The notes beneath the pieces were generated by a model that searched no databases, was not told the DNA's origin, and saw nothing but the letters and a program-made list of their open reading frames with translations. Both the position numbers and the translations under genes were made by a program. A stretch of 64,000 bases of DNA. Source: Weissella fangxianensis (GTDB lineage Bacteria; Bacillota; Bacilli; Lactobacillales; Lactobacillaceae). Positions 6,484 to 15,003 of this stretch are shown here, piece after piece (position 1 is the stretch's first letter; the number at the start of each line of letters is the position of its first letter). The stretch lies in the NCBI RefSeq assembly GCF_024718545.1, contig NZ_JAMXDB010000004.1:1-64000 (forward strand). Reading direction: 5' to 3'.

Positions 6484-7521
6484 ATGCAAGCACAAAAATT
6501 AAGTAAAAAAGAATTTGGCTCGGCGATTTTAAACGGAAATGCTAGTGGAATTATTGTGGCACTGATTCCAGCAGCGCTTGTGAGTCAGTTATTAGCAGCA
6601 ATGCCTCAAACAGAGATTGTTAAAACGCTGACCATGATGGTGACGTTAGCACAAAGTGCGTTACCAATTATTGCAGCATTTGCAGTAGGCGCCTTGCTTA
6701 AGTTTGGTACTGTTGAAAGTGCATCAATGGCATTGGCGACATTTATTGCTTCAGGGGTCGTGACGGTTCACGGTGGACAGTATGTTATGAGTGGATCAGG
6801 TGTGATTCTAAATATTATGCTAACAACTTTTATGGCAAGTATCGTAACGATTATTTTTCATAAATTATTAGGGCAATTACGAGCAGTATTTGAACCATTA
6901 GCTGTTTTAGTTGTCGGTGGTGGCTTGGGGTTACTAACATTACCTGTGATGGTAGCAGTTCAAGATTCGATTGGTGCGGTCGTTGATGCTGCTACACAGA
7001 CAGCCCCATTAATTATGGGCATCTTGTTGGGGATTATTTTTGCCGTGTTGATTGTTTCACCATTGTCTTCGGTGGGTATTGCAACCGCTATTGGACTGAC
7101 AGGCATTGGTGCTGCTAATACTGGTATCGTAACTGCCTCTCTTGTATTAGCAATTATGAGTATGAAAGAAAATTCATGGGGATTATTTATTGCACATTTC
7201 ATGGGTTCACCCAAAATTCAAATGGCTAATATGTTGTCAAAACCAAAACTATTTATTCCTGTCATAATTGCATCAGCGATTGCAGGTGGTGTTTCCAGTG
7301 GGCTAAGTATGTCAGGAACGCCCTTCTCTGCAGGATTTGGGATGTCAGGGTTCATTGGCCCCATCACGGCTTTGAATGAATCAGCTGGTAGTGGGATTGG
7401 CTTACGAGTTAGCTTAACGTTCTTCATTGTACCAATTGCCATGGCCTTGATCATGAAATACATTTTTATTGATAAATTAAAATTAGTCGAGTCAAAGGAC
7501 CTAAAGTTGCCAGAAGTTTAA
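6484..7521 (+). CDS. PTS EIIC-type membrane protein, PfoR-like family
   Basis: 345 residues and strongly hydrophobic, with about nine or ten membrane segments. The sequence resembles the PTS_EIIC_2/PfoR group, named after a Clostridium perfringens regulator but built like a sugar-PTS membrane unit. No EIIA or EIIB domain is attached or adjacent. Glycine-rich loops such as SGTPFSAGFGMSGF and the GIGAANTG region are typical. I start it at the ATG at 6484 because GGGAGA lies just upstream; an ATG eight codons earlier lacks a ribosome site. It is the only gene behind the attenuator, so its expression is probably tied to leader translation. The substrate is unknown. Confidence 0.7.
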   Translation: MQAQKLSKKEFGSAILNGNASGIIVALIPAALVSQLLAAMPQTEIVKTLTMMVTLAQSALPIIAAFAVGALLKFGTVESASMALATFIASGVVTVHGGQYVMSGSGVILNIMLTTFMASIVTIIFHKLLGQLRAVFEPLAVLVVGGGLGLLTLPVMVAVQDSIGAVVDAATQTAPLIMGILLGIIFAVLIVSPLSSVGIATAIGLTGIGAANTGIVTASLVLAIMSMKENSWGLFIAHFMGSPKIQMANMLSKPKLFIPVIIASAIAGGVSSGLSMSGTPFSAGFGMSGFIGPITALNESAGSGIGLRVSLTFFIVPIAMALIMKYIFIDKLKLVESKDLKLPEV

Positions 7522-7527
7522 ATTTTT

Positions 7528-7576
7528 AATGGTTATTAGGATAACGTTTAGTTATTCTAATAGCCATTATTTTTTT
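7528..7576 (+). terminator. Terminator after the PfoR-like gene
   Basis: AATGGTTATTAG pairs with CTAATAGCCATT, with an inner ATAAC/GTTAT helix, and a run of T follows. Confidence 0.85.
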
Positions 7577-7594
7577 GGAATCCAAAAATATAAT

Positions 7595-7624
7595 TTGACA
7601 ATCTAATATTAGATTGTGTATAGT
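7595..7624 (+). promoter_or_regulatory. Promoter with a perfect 18-bp palindromic operator
   Basis: TTGACA and TATAGT are 18 bases apart. The spacer is filled by CAATCTAATATTAGATTG (7599-7616), an exact inverted repeat. A dimeric repressor bound there would block RNA polymerase. No regulator gene lies next to the ABC genes it controls, so the repressor must be encoded elsewhere. Confidence 0.65.
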
Positions 7625-7666
7625 ATTGTCTGTAACATAAATGAAATAATGATTAGGAGAAAAATC

Positions 7667-8419
7667 ATGACTGAACCAGTTCTAAATGCCAATCAGTTAA
7701 ATAAGACATATGCAAGTACGGCAGGAGTAGCACATGAAGTCCTGCACGATTTATCGTTGACAGTCGACAAAGGAGAGTTTGTGGCAATCATGGGGCCATC
7801 AGGCTCGGGAAAATCAACATTGTTAAATATTCTTTCAACGTTAATGCAGCCCTCGTCCGGATCGGTGACCATTAATAATAAAAATATTTTACAAATGAAT
7901 GATGCCGAAATTGCCAAATTCCGTGGGCAAGACATGGGATTTATTTTTCAAGATTATAATTTAATTGAGAGTTTAACAGTTCAAGAAAATATTAGTTTAC
8001 CACTCACTTTGCAAAAAGTTAGCCCCAAGGATATTAAAAAGGCTGTTCAAAAAGTGGCTCAATTGCTACACATTGAGTCGTATTTAAAGCAGTATCCAAC
8101 TGAATTATCTGGTGGACAACAGCAACGAGTGGGGGCTGCGCGGGCTTTAGTACACAATCCAACCCTTATTTTTGGTGATGAGCCTACCGGTGCGTTGGAT
8201 TCAGAAAATGCGCGCGAAATGATGAACTATTTGAACCAGATTAATGAGAATGAAGGCATTTCAATTATCATGGTAACCCATGATGCTTTCTCGGCATCAT
8301 TTGCATCACGCATTTTATTTTTAACAGACGGCCAAATTACCAAAACGATTAGCCGTGATAATCGTTCAAGAGAAGCATTCTATCAACAAGTGTTGTCTGA
8401 ATTAGGAAATTTCAATTAG
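7667..8419 (+). CDS. ABC transporter ATP-binding protein, BceA/MacB type
   Basis: 250 residues. The Walker A motif GPSGSGKST lies near residue 43, the signature LSGGQQQR near 147 and Walker B IFGDEPTGALD near 167. GDEPTGALD is typical of the LolD/MacB/BceA class, which work with FtsX-type permeases in peptide antibiotic detoxification or export. I place the start at 7667, where TTAGGAGA precedes ATG. The permease starts 9 bases after the stop. The usual BceRS two-component pair is not adjacent. The substrate is unknown. Confidence 0.88.
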   Translation: MTEPVLNANQLNKTYASTAGVAHEVLHDLSLTVDKGEFVAIMGPSGSGKSTLLNILSTLMQPSSGSVTINNKNILQMNDAEIAKFRGQDMGFIFQDYNLIESLTVQENISLPLTLQKVSPKDIKKAVQKVAQLLHIESYLKQYPTELSGGQQQRVGAARALVHNPTLIFGDEPTGALDSENAREMMNYLNQINENEGISIIMVTHDAFSASFASRILFLTDGQITKTISRDNRSREAFYQQVLSELGNFN

Positions 8420-8428
8420 GAGGATCGT

Positions 8429-10219
8429 ATGTTTGGAATTGCTTTAAAATCATTGCGTTCTAAATGGCGCGACTACATTGTCTTGTTTGTTGGCTTGATT
8501 ATTTCAGCTGCTATATTTTATATGTTTAGCGCGATGGCCACGAATCGTGCGTTTCTAGAAGCTAATTCGATCGTGTCCCAGATTACAATTATTTTTGTTA
8601 TTGGTGAAGTACTATTAGGACTTATCACTTTTGTCTACTTAAATTTTGCAAATGGCTTTTTGTTAAGATTGCGACAATCTGAGTATGGATTGATGTCAAT
8701 GCTTGGGGCAACAAAGAAGCAAATTGGCTCTTTGTTATTGCGAGAAACGTTAAGTATCGGAATTATTGCAACAATTATTGGGATTCTGATTGGATTTGCT
8801 TTAACAAAATTGAGCAGTCATTACTTAATGAACCTTTTGGGTGTGAAATTAGCACATTGGCAATCTATTTCAATGAAATCAGTGATTATTACATTGCTAT
8901 TTTTCATTGTGTTATTTACGTTAAATGGTTTGTATAACCGGCATCGTTTGCGTAAGCAAGATACTTTAACGTTGTTATTAGCTAATAAACAAGTTAATCA
9001 ACCAATTGTACACAAGGTAATTGACCCATTGCTTGGTCTAATTGGTCTTGGCTTGTTAGTGATTAGTTATGTTTTGATGCCTAATATCGTTAAGATTGGC
9101 TTATCTGGTTTTGTTGTCATTTTGGTACTAAATGTTTTGGGGACATATTGGTTTGTCAGCCGAACATTAAAAATGCTAACAAATTGGATCCGGAATTCAA
9201 CGTATAGTTTGCATGGATTGCGTACCTTTATTAATGGACAGCTTGCATTCCGCTTGCCTGATTACCAACGCATATTATCGTCCATTGCCATTATGTTTGC
9301 TTTGGCATTAGGCGCAATGTCAGTTGGGCAAGGCTATTATCGCATGTTACCAAATCAGGCTGAAAAAACTTATCCAGTGACAGCAGTTTATGCCACAGAT
9401 AAAGTTAATACAGACAACTTGAAAGGTGTGCAGTGGCAGCAAGATTACCAATATGTTGTTAAAGGACAAACTGTCTATTTTAACGCAACAGAGTTTAACG
9501 AACATAAGTTACCAACAAAAGTATCAGCAAAAAATGGTTCAGGGACACAAACAAAGTGGGTAACTGGTGATTGGTTACAAAAGAAGGCAGCCTATGATTA
9601 CACATTAGATGGCATTGCTAACCAAATTTTAAATCAGCAGTATGGTGCTAAAGCTGTTGTGACAGAGAATGCATCAGAAATGATGGCACATGGGACACCT
9701 CGTACGATCCAAATGGTTAAAGTAGCTGACATGATGGCCAATGATCAGGCATTATCACATAATCAAAAGTTACAAGAAAAACTTGTTGGGACAAAGTCCG
9801 AGTTTGCTACTGGATCATATGCAACTTATGGTCAGTTGAAGGGGATTTTTGGTGGTATTGAGTTCATGGGAATATTCCTAGGAATTGGCTTTTTGGCAAT
9901 GTTGGCGGCGACGTTAATGTTTAAGACTTTGTCAGGCGTTGCCGACGATAAGAATCGCTACCGTGTGTTAGCAATGATTGGTACGAGTGAGAAAAAAATT
10001 ACGCAAATAATTGCGGTTGATTTGGGTATCTTATTTGTTATCCCAATGGTGATTGGTATTTTAGATGTTATATTTGGTTTGCAAATGTTTGCGCCATTAA
10101 TGGCCGGTACAAACAATGCCTATCTTGGTTTCGGACCTTCTTTAATTGGCATCGTAAGTTTGTACATAATCTATTATTGTTTAACAGTTTGGATGTATCG
10201 TCGATTAATTAAAAAGTAA
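8429..10219 (+). CDS. FtsX-like ABC permease, BceB type
   Basis: 596 residues. One membrane helix at about 18-36 is followed by an FtsX core (about 50-175) with the cytosolic MLGATKKQI element. Further helices lie at about 200-245 and 285-305, then an outside domain of about 150 residues (305-460), then a second FtsX core with the MIGTSEKKI element. This ten-helix plan with one large outer loop is that of bacitracin-type permeases, though it is somewhat shorter than B. subtilis BceB. An AGGAGG site precedes ATG. It forms an operon with the ATPase under the palindromic operator. Confidence 0.85.
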   Translation: MFGIALKSLRSKWRDYIVLFVGLIISAAIFYMFSAMATNRAFLEANSIVSQITIIFVIGEVLLGLITFVYLNFANGFLLRLRQSEYGLMSMLGATKKQIGSLLLRETLSIGIIATIIGILIGFALTKLSSHYLMNLLGVKLAHWQSISMKSVIITLLFFIVLFTLNGLYNRHRLRKQDTLTLLLANKQVNQPIVHKVIDPLLGLIGLGLLVISYVLMPNIVKIGLSGFVVILVLNVLGTYWFVSRTLKMLTNWIRNSTYSLHGLRTFINGQLAFRLPDYQRILSSIAIMFALALGAMSVGQGYYRMLPNQAEKTYPVTAVYATDKVNTDNLKGVQWQQDYQYVVKGQTVYFNATEFNEHKLPTKVSAKNGSGTQTKWVTGDWLQKKAAYDYTLDGIANQILNQQYGAKAVVTENASEMMAHGTPRTIQMVKVADMMANDQALSHNQKLQEKLVGTKSEFATGSYATYGQLKGIFGGIEFMGIFLGIGFLAMLAATLMFKTLSGVADDKNRYRVLAMIGTSEKKITQIIAVDLGILFVIPMVIGILDVIFGLQMFAPLMAGTNNAYLGFGPSLIGIVSLYIIYYCLTVWMYRRLIKK

Positions 10220-10256
10220 TTCGCCATTTTTTCAGAGAATACGTTATAATAGGAGC

Positions 10257-10349
10257 ATATTCAAAATGTTGTGGAGTTAATAACGAAAGTTAAAGACATC
10301 GATGCCACACAAAAACGTCTACCTAAACGCGCAAGGTAGGCGTTTTTTT
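10257..10349 (+). ncRNA. Candidate small RNA, about 93 nt
   Basis: A TATAAT box at 10245-10250 (weak TCGCCA at -35, 18 bases up) and a strong terminator lie in a gap between genes. The terminator stem is AACGTCTACCT with AGGTAGGCGTT (about 10314-10343), then T7. Inside are GTGG/CCAC and AACGAAAGTT hairpins. The only frame is four codons long. It may be a small RNA or a tail of the ABC operon. Confidence 0.4.
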
Positions 10350-10423
10350 ATGTTGATATATTTTTTATAGATCATTAATATCGGTAAAAGCGTAAACGTT
10401 TGAAATGCTTTTATAACAATACT

Positions 10424-10461
10424 TGTAAACGATTGCAATTAATGCAGTAATCGATTAAAAT
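10424..10461 (+). promoter_or_regulatory. Fructokinase promoter with overlapping cre/LacI-type operator
   Basis: TTGCAA and TAAAAT are 17 bases apart. TGTAAACGATTGCA (10424-10437), one base off the cre consensus, covers the -35 box. A second AAACGTTT half-palindrome sits at about 10394-10401. Control by CcpA or a related LacI-family sugar repressor is likely. Confidence 0.55.
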
Positions 10462-10496
10462 ATCAGTATACTATAAATTTTAGGGGGAATTGCCAA

Positions 10497-11375
10497 ATGG
10501 CATTACTTGGTGCAATTGAAGCAGGTGGAACGAAGTTTGTGGTGGCCGTCGCGCCAGTTGAAGAACCAGAGTCTGTGGTTGCTCGTGAAAGTTTTCCAAC
10601 AGAAGATGGTGTGACTACTATCCAAAAAGTACAGGAATTTTTTGATCAATATGAAGATATTGCGGCAATTGGTATTGCTTCATTTGGACCAATTGATGTC
10701 AGAACTGATAGTGCGACATATGGATATGTACTAGACACGCCTAAGCGGGGATGGTCAGGATTTGATTTCCTTGGTGCGATGAAGGAATGGCGAGATATCC
10801 CTTATTATTGGACAACTGATGTTAATGCTGCAGGTTGGGCTGAGTATGTTTCAGGTTCCGCTGCAGATGTTGATAATATAGTCTATCTAACCGTTGGGAC
10901 TGGCGTTGGTGCCGGAATTATTGCTAATGGTCAATTTGTTGGAGGTTATTCACATCCTGAAGCCGGCCACATTGTGATGGCCAAGCATCCTCAGGACCAC
11001 TATGCTGGTCATTGTCCCTTCCATGGTGATCATTGTTTGGAAGGATTGGCTGCCGGCCCTGCTATGGAAGAGCGCTGGGGAGTTTCAGCCAAAGAATTAC
11101 CTGATGATCACTTGGCTTGGCAGATAGAGGCATTCTATTTGGCACAAGCAGCTGTGACCTATACGGCAACTCTTCGTCCAGAACGCATTGTCTTTGGTGG
11201 TGGTGTACCGCACCGTGATATTTTATTACCAATGGTTCGCCAATCTTTTGCTGAGCAATTGCATGATTATCTGGCAGTTCCAGAATTAGATAATTATATT
11301 GTTTCTGTTGGTAACGGTGATAATGCAGGTATCTATGGTTGCTTCTATCTTGCTAAGGAACTACTGGGTGATTAA
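10497..11375 (+). CDS. Fructokinase, ROK family
   Basis: 292 residues, typical for ROK-family fructokinases of lactic acid bacteria, which phosphorylate fructose with ATP in the cytosol. The ATP-binding motif GAIEAGGTKFV is at the start and the catalytic region TVGTGVGAGI near 137. The zinc site is the spaced H/C set around HCPFHGDHC near 180, with the ROK signature just before it. AGGGGG lies before ATG. It is a single gene with its own promoter and operator, which suggests sugar induction. Other ROK sugar kinases are possible, but the zinc-site spacing fits fructokinase best. Confidence 0.88.
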   Translation: MALLGAIEAGGTKFVVAVAPVEEPESVVARESFPTEDGVTTIQKVQEFFDQYEDIAAIGIASFGPIDVRTDSATYGYVLDTPKRGWSGFDFLGAMKEWRDIPYYWTTDVNAAGWAEYVSGSAADVDNIVYLTVGTGVGAGIIANGQFVGGYSHPEAGHIVMAKHPQDHYAGHCPFHGDHCLEGLAAGPAMEERWGVSAKELPDDHLAWQIEAFYLAQAAVTYTATLRPERIVFGGGVPHRDILLPMVRQSFAEQLHDYLAVPELDNYIVSVGNGDNAGIYGCFYLAKELLGD

Positions 11376-11410
11376 ATCAGGCCAAGAGAAGGTATGCTTG
11401 ACATCAAACT

Positions 11411-11439
11411 TTGGTAATTAACGCGAGATGCGTTATAAT
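11411..11439 (+). promoter_or_regulatory. Promoter of the small gene after fructokinase
   Basis: TTGGTA and TATAAT are separated by 17 bases, 46 bases before the chosen start. Confidence 0.55.
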
Positions 11440-11484
11440 AGTTGAGTCGCCCAGCTCGATAGTCAATAAGAAGTGAGAAGTAAT

Positions 11485-11745
11485 ATGTTAACCGTCATCA
11501 AGCAACATGAGGATAGAAATGTAATTGTCTATGATTATTACATTGAGGGTCGACAAAATGTTTATGTTGATACGGGGCATATTACAGTAAAAGCAATGGG
11601 TGGGTTCGCAACGTGGCGAGCCGTAAATGACCAAAATGAAAAGTATTTAAAACAAGCTCTCACGGCTCTCGTGATGAAAAGAAATCAGGATGGCGGTGTT
11701 TATCCTGATATGATAAGAGTTGTGCTTGGAGAGAAAAAAGAATGA
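11485..11745 (+). CDS. Small soluble protein of unknown function
   Basis: 86 residues, starting MLTVIKQHEDRNV. A GTG four codons earlier is possible, but GAGAAG before the ATG favours this start. The protein is mixed alpha/beta in appearance, with no membrane segment, cysteine or known catalytic motif. It ends in a charged GEKKE tail. It has its own promoter and a terminator. I do not recognise the family. Confidence 0.6.
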   Translation: MLTVIKQHEDRNVIVYDYYIEGRQNVYVDTGHITVKAMGGFATWRAVNDQNEKYLKQALTALVMKRNQDGGVYPDMIRVVLGEKKE

Positions 11746-11779
11746 ACGGGTAGATTTAATTACAATCTATCTTAGGTAT

Positions 11780-11826
11780 AAAGATCGAAATAACCGTCTT
11801 TAGAAGGATGAATTTCGATCTTTTTT
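11780..11826 (+). terminator. Terminator before uppP
   Basis: AAAGATCGAAAT pairs with ATTTCGATCTTT, with T residues after it. Confidence 0.85.
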
Positions 11827-11923
11827 AACGGATCGTTAAACTGTTTTTCTCTTGACACGATTATCTAGTGTATGGCATTCTTAAATTTGATTATAAAAAT
11901 CTAAATATATAGAGGTTTAAACG

Positions 11924-12754
11924 ATGTTCGATATTATTAAGGCAGTTATTCTGGGAATAGTTGAAGGTATTACAGAATTTCTGCCAATTAGTTCTACGGG
12001 TCATTTAATTTTGGCAGATGAATTTATCCAAATGAAACAGTCAACACAGTTTACGGATATGTTCAATGTGGTGATTCAACTTGGTGCCATTCTGGCGGTC
12101 GTTGTTATTTATTTCCATAAATTAAATCCCTTGTCTACTAAGAAAAATGCAATTGAAAAGCATGATACTTGGATTCTATGGTTGAAGGTATTGGTTGCTG
12201 TGATTCCGTCAGTGATTATCGGGTTATTGTTGAATGACTGGATGGATGCGCACCTAATGAACTGGCAAGTTGTTGCTGCAACGCTTTTGATTTATGGTGT
12301 TTTGTTCATCGTTATTGAAAATCGTAATGAACAACGTACGCCTCATTTTACAAGTTTAAATAATTTACCTTACCAAACAGCATTTATTATCGGAACCTTT
12401 CAAGTGCTTTCGTTAATTCCAGGAACTTCAAGATCTGGGGCAACGATTTTGGGAGCTATTTTGATTGGTACATCTCGTTTTGTAGCAACAGAGTTTTCAT
12501 TTTTCCTTGCTATTCCAACAATGTTCGGCGCTTCTTTCCTAAAAATCTTTAAGTATTTTAGTCATGGTGGTGCGTTTACTGGGACACAAACAATGGTCCT
12601 AATCACTGGAACAGTGGTATCATTCATTGTTGCTTACCTATCAATTAGATTCTTGCTTAATTATATTAAGAATAACGACTTTAAGGCGTTTGGTTGGTAT
12701 CGTATCGCATTGAGTATTTTTGTTATTGCTTATTTTGGGTTTATGGCAAAGTAA
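11924..12754 (+). CDS. uppP: Undecaprenyl-diphosphatase
   Basis: 276 residues and strongly hydrophobic. It removes one phosphate from undecaprenyl diphosphate outside the membrane to recycle the lipid carrier of cell wall synthesis, and gives low-level bacitracin tolerance. The family signature [17 protein letters not shown] lies near residue 15. The second motif [12 protein letters not shown] is near 164, with the catalytic Arg and Ser. An AGAGG site precedes ATG. It is a single gene. The nearby Bce-type ABC pair could share a cell-envelope theme, but the two are not in one operon. Confidence 0.96.
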   Translation: MFDIIKAVILGIVEGITEFLPISSTGHLILADEFIQMKQSTQFTDMFNVVIQLGAILAVVVIYFHKLNPLSTKKNAIEKHDTWILWLKVLVAVIPSVIIGLLLNDWMDAHLMNWQVVAATLLIYGVLFIVIENRNEQRTPHFTSLNNLPYQTAFIIGTFQVLSLIPGTSRSGATILGAILIGTSRFVATEFSFFLAIPTMFGASFLKIFKYFSHGGAFTGTQTMVLITGTVVSFIVAYLSIRFLLNYIKNNDFKAFGWYRIALSIFVIAYFGFMAK

Positions 12755-12779
12755 AATTAGATATTAATTAGAAAAATGA

Positions 12780-12807
12780 TTGAGTTTATCATTCTTTATG
12801 CTATACT
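12780..12807 (+). promoter_or_regulatory. Promoter of candidate small RNA
   Basis: TTGAGT and TATACT are 16 bases apart, shortly after uppP and pointing into a region without genes. Confidence 0.5.
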
Positions 12808-12812
12808 GAGTG

Positions 12813-12906
12813 TAAGTCATCAACCTTATTCATATTTTCTACTCTTAAATAGATGATGGACAGTGGTTCTGTGTTACCTTATGGGTGACCAGAACCACTT
12901 TTTTTG
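12813..12906 (+). ncRNA. Candidate small RNA, about 94 nt
   Basis: The promoter just upstream and a strong terminator bound this stretch. The terminator is AGTGGTTCTG (12862-12871) with CAGAACCACT (12890-12899), an inner GTTACC/GGGTGAC helix and T7. An upstream stem TCATC/GATGA leaves a pyrimidine-rich loop of about 30 bases, a possible target-pairing region. No protein frame fits. The evidence is structural only. Confidence 0.45.
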
Positions 12907-12959
12907 ATGGTTTTTCAAATTAAAGGTTAATTTTAGTCAGGTTTATATTTTATTTAAGT

Positions 12960-13146
12960 CGTTGCCTTTATTATAAATATTGTTGATAAGGAAAGCCCAT
13001 TCCTATCAACAGCCCACACTCATAGAAATTTACCTAATCGTTTAAAGAATTACGCTTTAAACAACCTACTCCTTAATAGATCGCTATTTATGTATAATAA
13101 ACAGCTCGATCCAAAAACGTCTATCTTGCCCGGATAGGCGTTTTTG
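12960..13146 (+). other. Structured gap before the sulfotransferase-like gene
   Basis: No gene is seen. Hairpins include GTTGATA/TATCAAC with an inner GGAA/TTCC (about 12982-13010), GTTTAAAG/CTTTAAAC (about 13040-13062) and GATCG/CGATC (about 13080-13111). A terminator, AACGTCTATC with GATAGGCGTT plus T5 (13115-13145), closes it. A TATAAT lies at 13093 without a clear -35. It could be another RNA or a leader. Confidence 0.35.
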
Positions 13147-13251
13147 TTATATTCATAAGAAAAATCTAATTTTTGATATATATCTTGATTTGAATAGTGT
13201 AATCATTTAGTTTAGATGTTAATACACGTTTTTAGATAAAAAGGAGCTCAC

Positions 13252-14928
13252 ATGGATGATAAAGTAAAGCGTAAAAAGTGGTCCCGTTGGATATGGGTTT
13301 TGGTTATTATTATTTTGATTGGTATTGGTGCCTTTTACGGTCATAAAGTTTACCGTGAAAGTCATCCAAAGTTGTTAACGAATACGCAAATTAAATCTAA
13401 TCTGGGTGTTCATTTAAGTAATAAATTGATTTCTGAGCAAGATAATTTAGAAAAGAACTATTCACAGGCAGAAAAAGATAGTAAGTATACGACTGACAAT
13501 ATGTTTGTAAAAACGAACCCGTATAAAACATCACCACTAACGGCTTTGGCAATTTTTCATACCGATGAAGCTGCAAAGGTAAGTTATACCGTTGTTGGTA
13601 AGTCGAGTGGTACGTCAATTACTAATAGTACAAACAAAAATACAAAAAAGCATCGTATTAATGTGGTAGGGCTATATGCAAATACGGCTAATAAGGTCGA
13701 ATTTACAATTACTTATAAAGATGGTCGTGTCGAAAAGAAAACAGTTGAGATGCAAACGCAACCGTTGCCTAAGGCTTTGGCTGATGTAAATATTAATGTG
13801 AAGATGGCCGATAAAAAACAAATGGCCATTGGACAAAATGGGCTAACGGTCTTTACCCGAACAACCAAAGAACCGTTTGCTATTGATGCGGATGGACAGA
13901 TTCGTTGGTTTTCAACAGAATATAATCAACATATTTTTAAAACATTGAAGAATGGTCATTTGTTGATTCTTCGTAAGCAAGATAATAGTAAGCTTGTTTA
14001 TAATGATTTAGTTGAGACCAATTATTTGGGTAAGATTTATCGGAACTACCAATTCAGTAATAAAACATCATCAACTGAGAATCTAAAGGCTAAGAATAAG
14101 TCAGATGGTGAAACAACTGCTATTCATCATGATGTGATCGAATTACCAAATGGTAACTTGTTAGCCACTGTTTCTGATGGTTCGAAGTTTATTGAGGATA
14201 CAATGGTTGAAATTAACCGTAAAACTGGTAAAGTTGCTCGCGTGATTGACTTTAAGCGTATTTTCCCAATGGATACCTATGCCCAATATGATGCAACAAA
14301 ACGTTCTGATGGCAAGGTTGACTGGTTACACCAAAATGCGATTAATTATGATAAGAAGGATAACAGCATAATCATTTCTTCACGTCATCAAGATTTGGTT
14401 ATGAAGTTTAACTATAAGACCATGAAACCAGTTTGGATCCTATCAGGGCGTGATAAAACTGATTGGCCAAAGAAGTGGCAGAAACATGTTTTGAACTATG
14501 CAAAGGGCACTACGATTAATGGTGGTCAGCATGATGCTCGCGTGATAGCCGGTTCACAAAAAGATGGTCAGGAAACAATTTCATTCTATGATAATAATTA
14601 TGCTGTTTCATATGGTGATAAAAAGACGTCAGGTAAGTATTCAGCTGGTCGTGAGTTAAAAATTGATTTGAAGACTATGACTGCCAAAGAAGTCCGGTCA
14701 TACGGTCAAGCATTAGGCGAAGCTAATTTTACTGACCGAATTGGTTCAAATCGACAACTAGATAATGGTAATTCCCTAATTGACTTTGGTTACTTAAATG
14801 CCAAGAATGGGGATGCTTCTAATATTGTCGAAGTGACGCGTGATGGTTATCAAGTATTTAATGTTGAGCTTTCAAACTTGCAATCGAAGGGTTATGTTTA
14901 TCGTTCTTACCGGATTAACATTTCATAG
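13252..14928 (+). CDS. Arylsulfotransferase-family (ASST) membrane-anchored protein
   Basis: 558 residues. The N-terminus is positive, then one membrane helix (about 11-27), so the rest faces outside. An N-terminal beta-sandwich-like part (about 40-180) is followed by a beta-propeller of the ASST type. TAIHHDVIELPNGNLLA near 290 and DWLHQNAINY near 365 carry the histidines that in E. coli ASST handle the sulfate group. QHDAR and DNNYA follow near 425 and 445. Known enzymes move sulfate between phenols. The substrate in lactic acid bacteria is not established, so the function is inferred from fold and motifs. AAGGAG precedes ATG. It is a single gene. Confidence 0.8.
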   Translation: MDDKVKRKKWSRWIWVLVIIILIGIGAFYGHKVYRESHPKLLTNTQIKSNLGVHLSNKLISEQDNLEKNYSQAEKDSKYTTDNMFVKTNPYKTSPLTALAIFHTDEAAKVSYTVVGKSSGTSITNSTNKNTKKHRINVVGLYANTANKVEFTITYKDGRVEKKTVEMQTQPLPKALADVNINVKMADKKQMAIGQNGLTVFTRTTKEPFAIDADGQIRWFSTEYNQHIFKTLKNGHLLILRKQDNSKLVYNDLVETNYLGKIYRNYQFSNKTSSTENLKAKNKSDGETTAIHHDVIELPNGNLLATVSDGSKFIEDTMVEINRKTGKVARVIDFKRIFPMDTYAQYDATKRSDGKVDWLHQNAINYDKKDNSIIISSRHQDLVMKFNYKTMKPVWILSGRDKTDWPKKWQKHVLNYAKGTTINGGQHDARVIAGSQKDGQETISFYDNNYAVSYGDKKTSGKYSAGRELKIDLKTMTAKEVRSYGQALGEANFTDRIGSNRQLDNGNSLIDFGYLNAKNGDASNIVEVTRDGYQVFNVELSNLQSKGYVYRSYRINIS

Positions 14929-15003
14929 CAGACCTGTGTCACATTGCATAATAGTGGCGAAAGCGATAAACTTAAGTGATTATTAGAAAAAGGTGGTTAA
15001 AAA

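Noticed and set aside
10266-10280. Four-codon MLWS frame with a Trp codon, as a possible leader peptide
   Set aside because: It is too short, has no competing hairpins, and no tryptophan gene follows.
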